Positions 6,265-6,393 of a DNA stretch of 6,393 bases are shown here, piece by piece. The stretch's first letter is position 1; every line of letters starts with the position of its first letter. Both the position numbers and the translations under genes were made by a program. The notes under the pieces are model-generated. The model was not told the DNA's origin. It made no database searches and saw only the letters and a program-made list of their open reading frames with translations. The DNA is from Flavobacteriaceae bacterium (GTDB lineage: Bacteria > Bacteroidota > Bacteroidia > Flavobacteriales > Weeksellaceae): positions 1 through 6,393 of the forward strand of contig JAITOO010000002.1 of NCBI GenBank assembly GCA_031289875.1, given 5' to 3'.

Positions 6265-6265
6265 A
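6246..6265 (+). repeat. Right terminal inverted repeat, overlapping the transposase 3' end
   Basis: The inward-to-outward sequence AGTTGCATTCAGTTGTTGAA is the partner of the left repeat. In one frame it reads VAFSC followed by TGA at 6262-6264, so the transposase C-terminus appears to be encoded inside the terminal repeat. Immediately outside it the TolC-like reading frame begins. Confidence 0.7.
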
Positions 6266-6393
6266 TCTGCGGTTGCCTGTTTTGATGTGCGGTCATCGTA
6301 TCAGTCGTTTTTGGCGGCGAGGGAAGCGGCAGAATCAGCCAAACTTTCTTTCGATTTTGCTCAGAAAGGCTTTGACGCAGGCAAGGTTACAGT
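6266..6393 (+). pseudogene. TolC-family outer-membrane efflux protein, 5'-truncated fragment
   Basis: From the edge of the right inverted repeat an open frame runs to the window end without a stop. It reads SAVACFDVRSSYQSFLAARE, then SAKLSFDFAQKGFDAG and KVT. The spacing of Ala/Ser/Glu and the motif LSFDFAQKxFDAGKVT are characteristic of the alpha-helical barrel of TolC-type outer-membrane channels. These act with inner-membrane pumps and periplasmic adaptors to export drugs or small molecules. The frame is open back to about 6254 inside the repeat but has no credible start, signal peptide or N-terminal domain here. The missing 5' portion is not found left of the insertion sequence. The gene continues beyond the right edge, so whether its 3' part is intact cannot be told. 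Identification rests on about 43 residues. Confidence 0.65.

Larger units (their letters stand above)
5608..6265 (+). mobile_element. Degenerate IS30-family insertion sequence
   Basis: An element of about 658 bp, bounded by imperfect inverted repeats (5608-5627 and 6246-6265) and containing fragments of an IS30-family transposase on the plus strand. IS30 elements are usually about 1-1.2 kb, so this copy has lost several hundred bases internally. No target-site duplication is evident: the bases flanking the repeats (AAT on the left, TCT on the right) do not match. The ends are set by where the two repeats stop agreeing and could shift by a few bases. The element cannot move by its own transposase. 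It might still be moved in trans if both ends are recognised by an intact relative. Confidence 0.78.

Overview
The window looks like a chromosomal segment of a member of the Bacteroidetes, probably of the order Bacteroidales. The reasons are: both promoters I can find match the Bacteroidetes -33/-7 consensus (TTTG, about 19-20 nt, TAnnTTTG); start codons follow A-rich tracts rather than clear Shine-Dalgarno sequences; and the gene order ilvD-ilvB-ilvN-acyl-ACP thioesterase is one known from Bacteroides-type genomes. No species is claimed.

Layout from right to left along the minus strand. A promoter (5314-5345) drives a short leader RNA. It encodes a 19-residue peptide, MLNNFCITLIILVVLVILF, in which 12 of 19 residues are Ile, Leu or Val. 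The leader is followed by an intrinsic terminator (5167-5193) just before ilvD, and a complementary segment right after the leader stop codon can form a competing antiterminator. This is a complete, previously unmarked transcription attenuator for branched-chain amino acid control. Behind it lie ilvD (dihydroxy-acid dehydratase), ilvB and ilvN (acetolactate synthase large and small subunits) and a FatA/FatB-type acyl-ACP thioesterase. They are tightly spaced: 30 nt, 4 nt, then a 23-nt overlap. ilvC is not in the window. Left of the operon a separate minus-strand gene for an exported protein begins under its own promoter and runs off the left edge.

Right of the ilv promoter is about 260 bp of AT-rich non-coding DNA. 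Then comes a decayed IS30-family insertion sequence (about 5608-6265) with imperfect terminal inverted repeats. A large nested palindrome sits just before its transposase start. The transposase has a nonsense codon, a large internal deletion that removes most of the DDE catalytic core, and further frameshifts. Directly after the right inverted repeat, the reading frame of a TolC-type outer-membrane efflux protein begins mid-gene and runs off the right edge. Its 5' half is absent on the other side of the element, so the locus has been rearranged as well as disrupted.

The operon supplies the shared Ile/Val enzymes (acetolactate synthesis, then dihydroxy-acid dehydration). The cotranscribed thioesterase suggests a link between branched-chain metabolism and fatty-acid release, but that link is inference.
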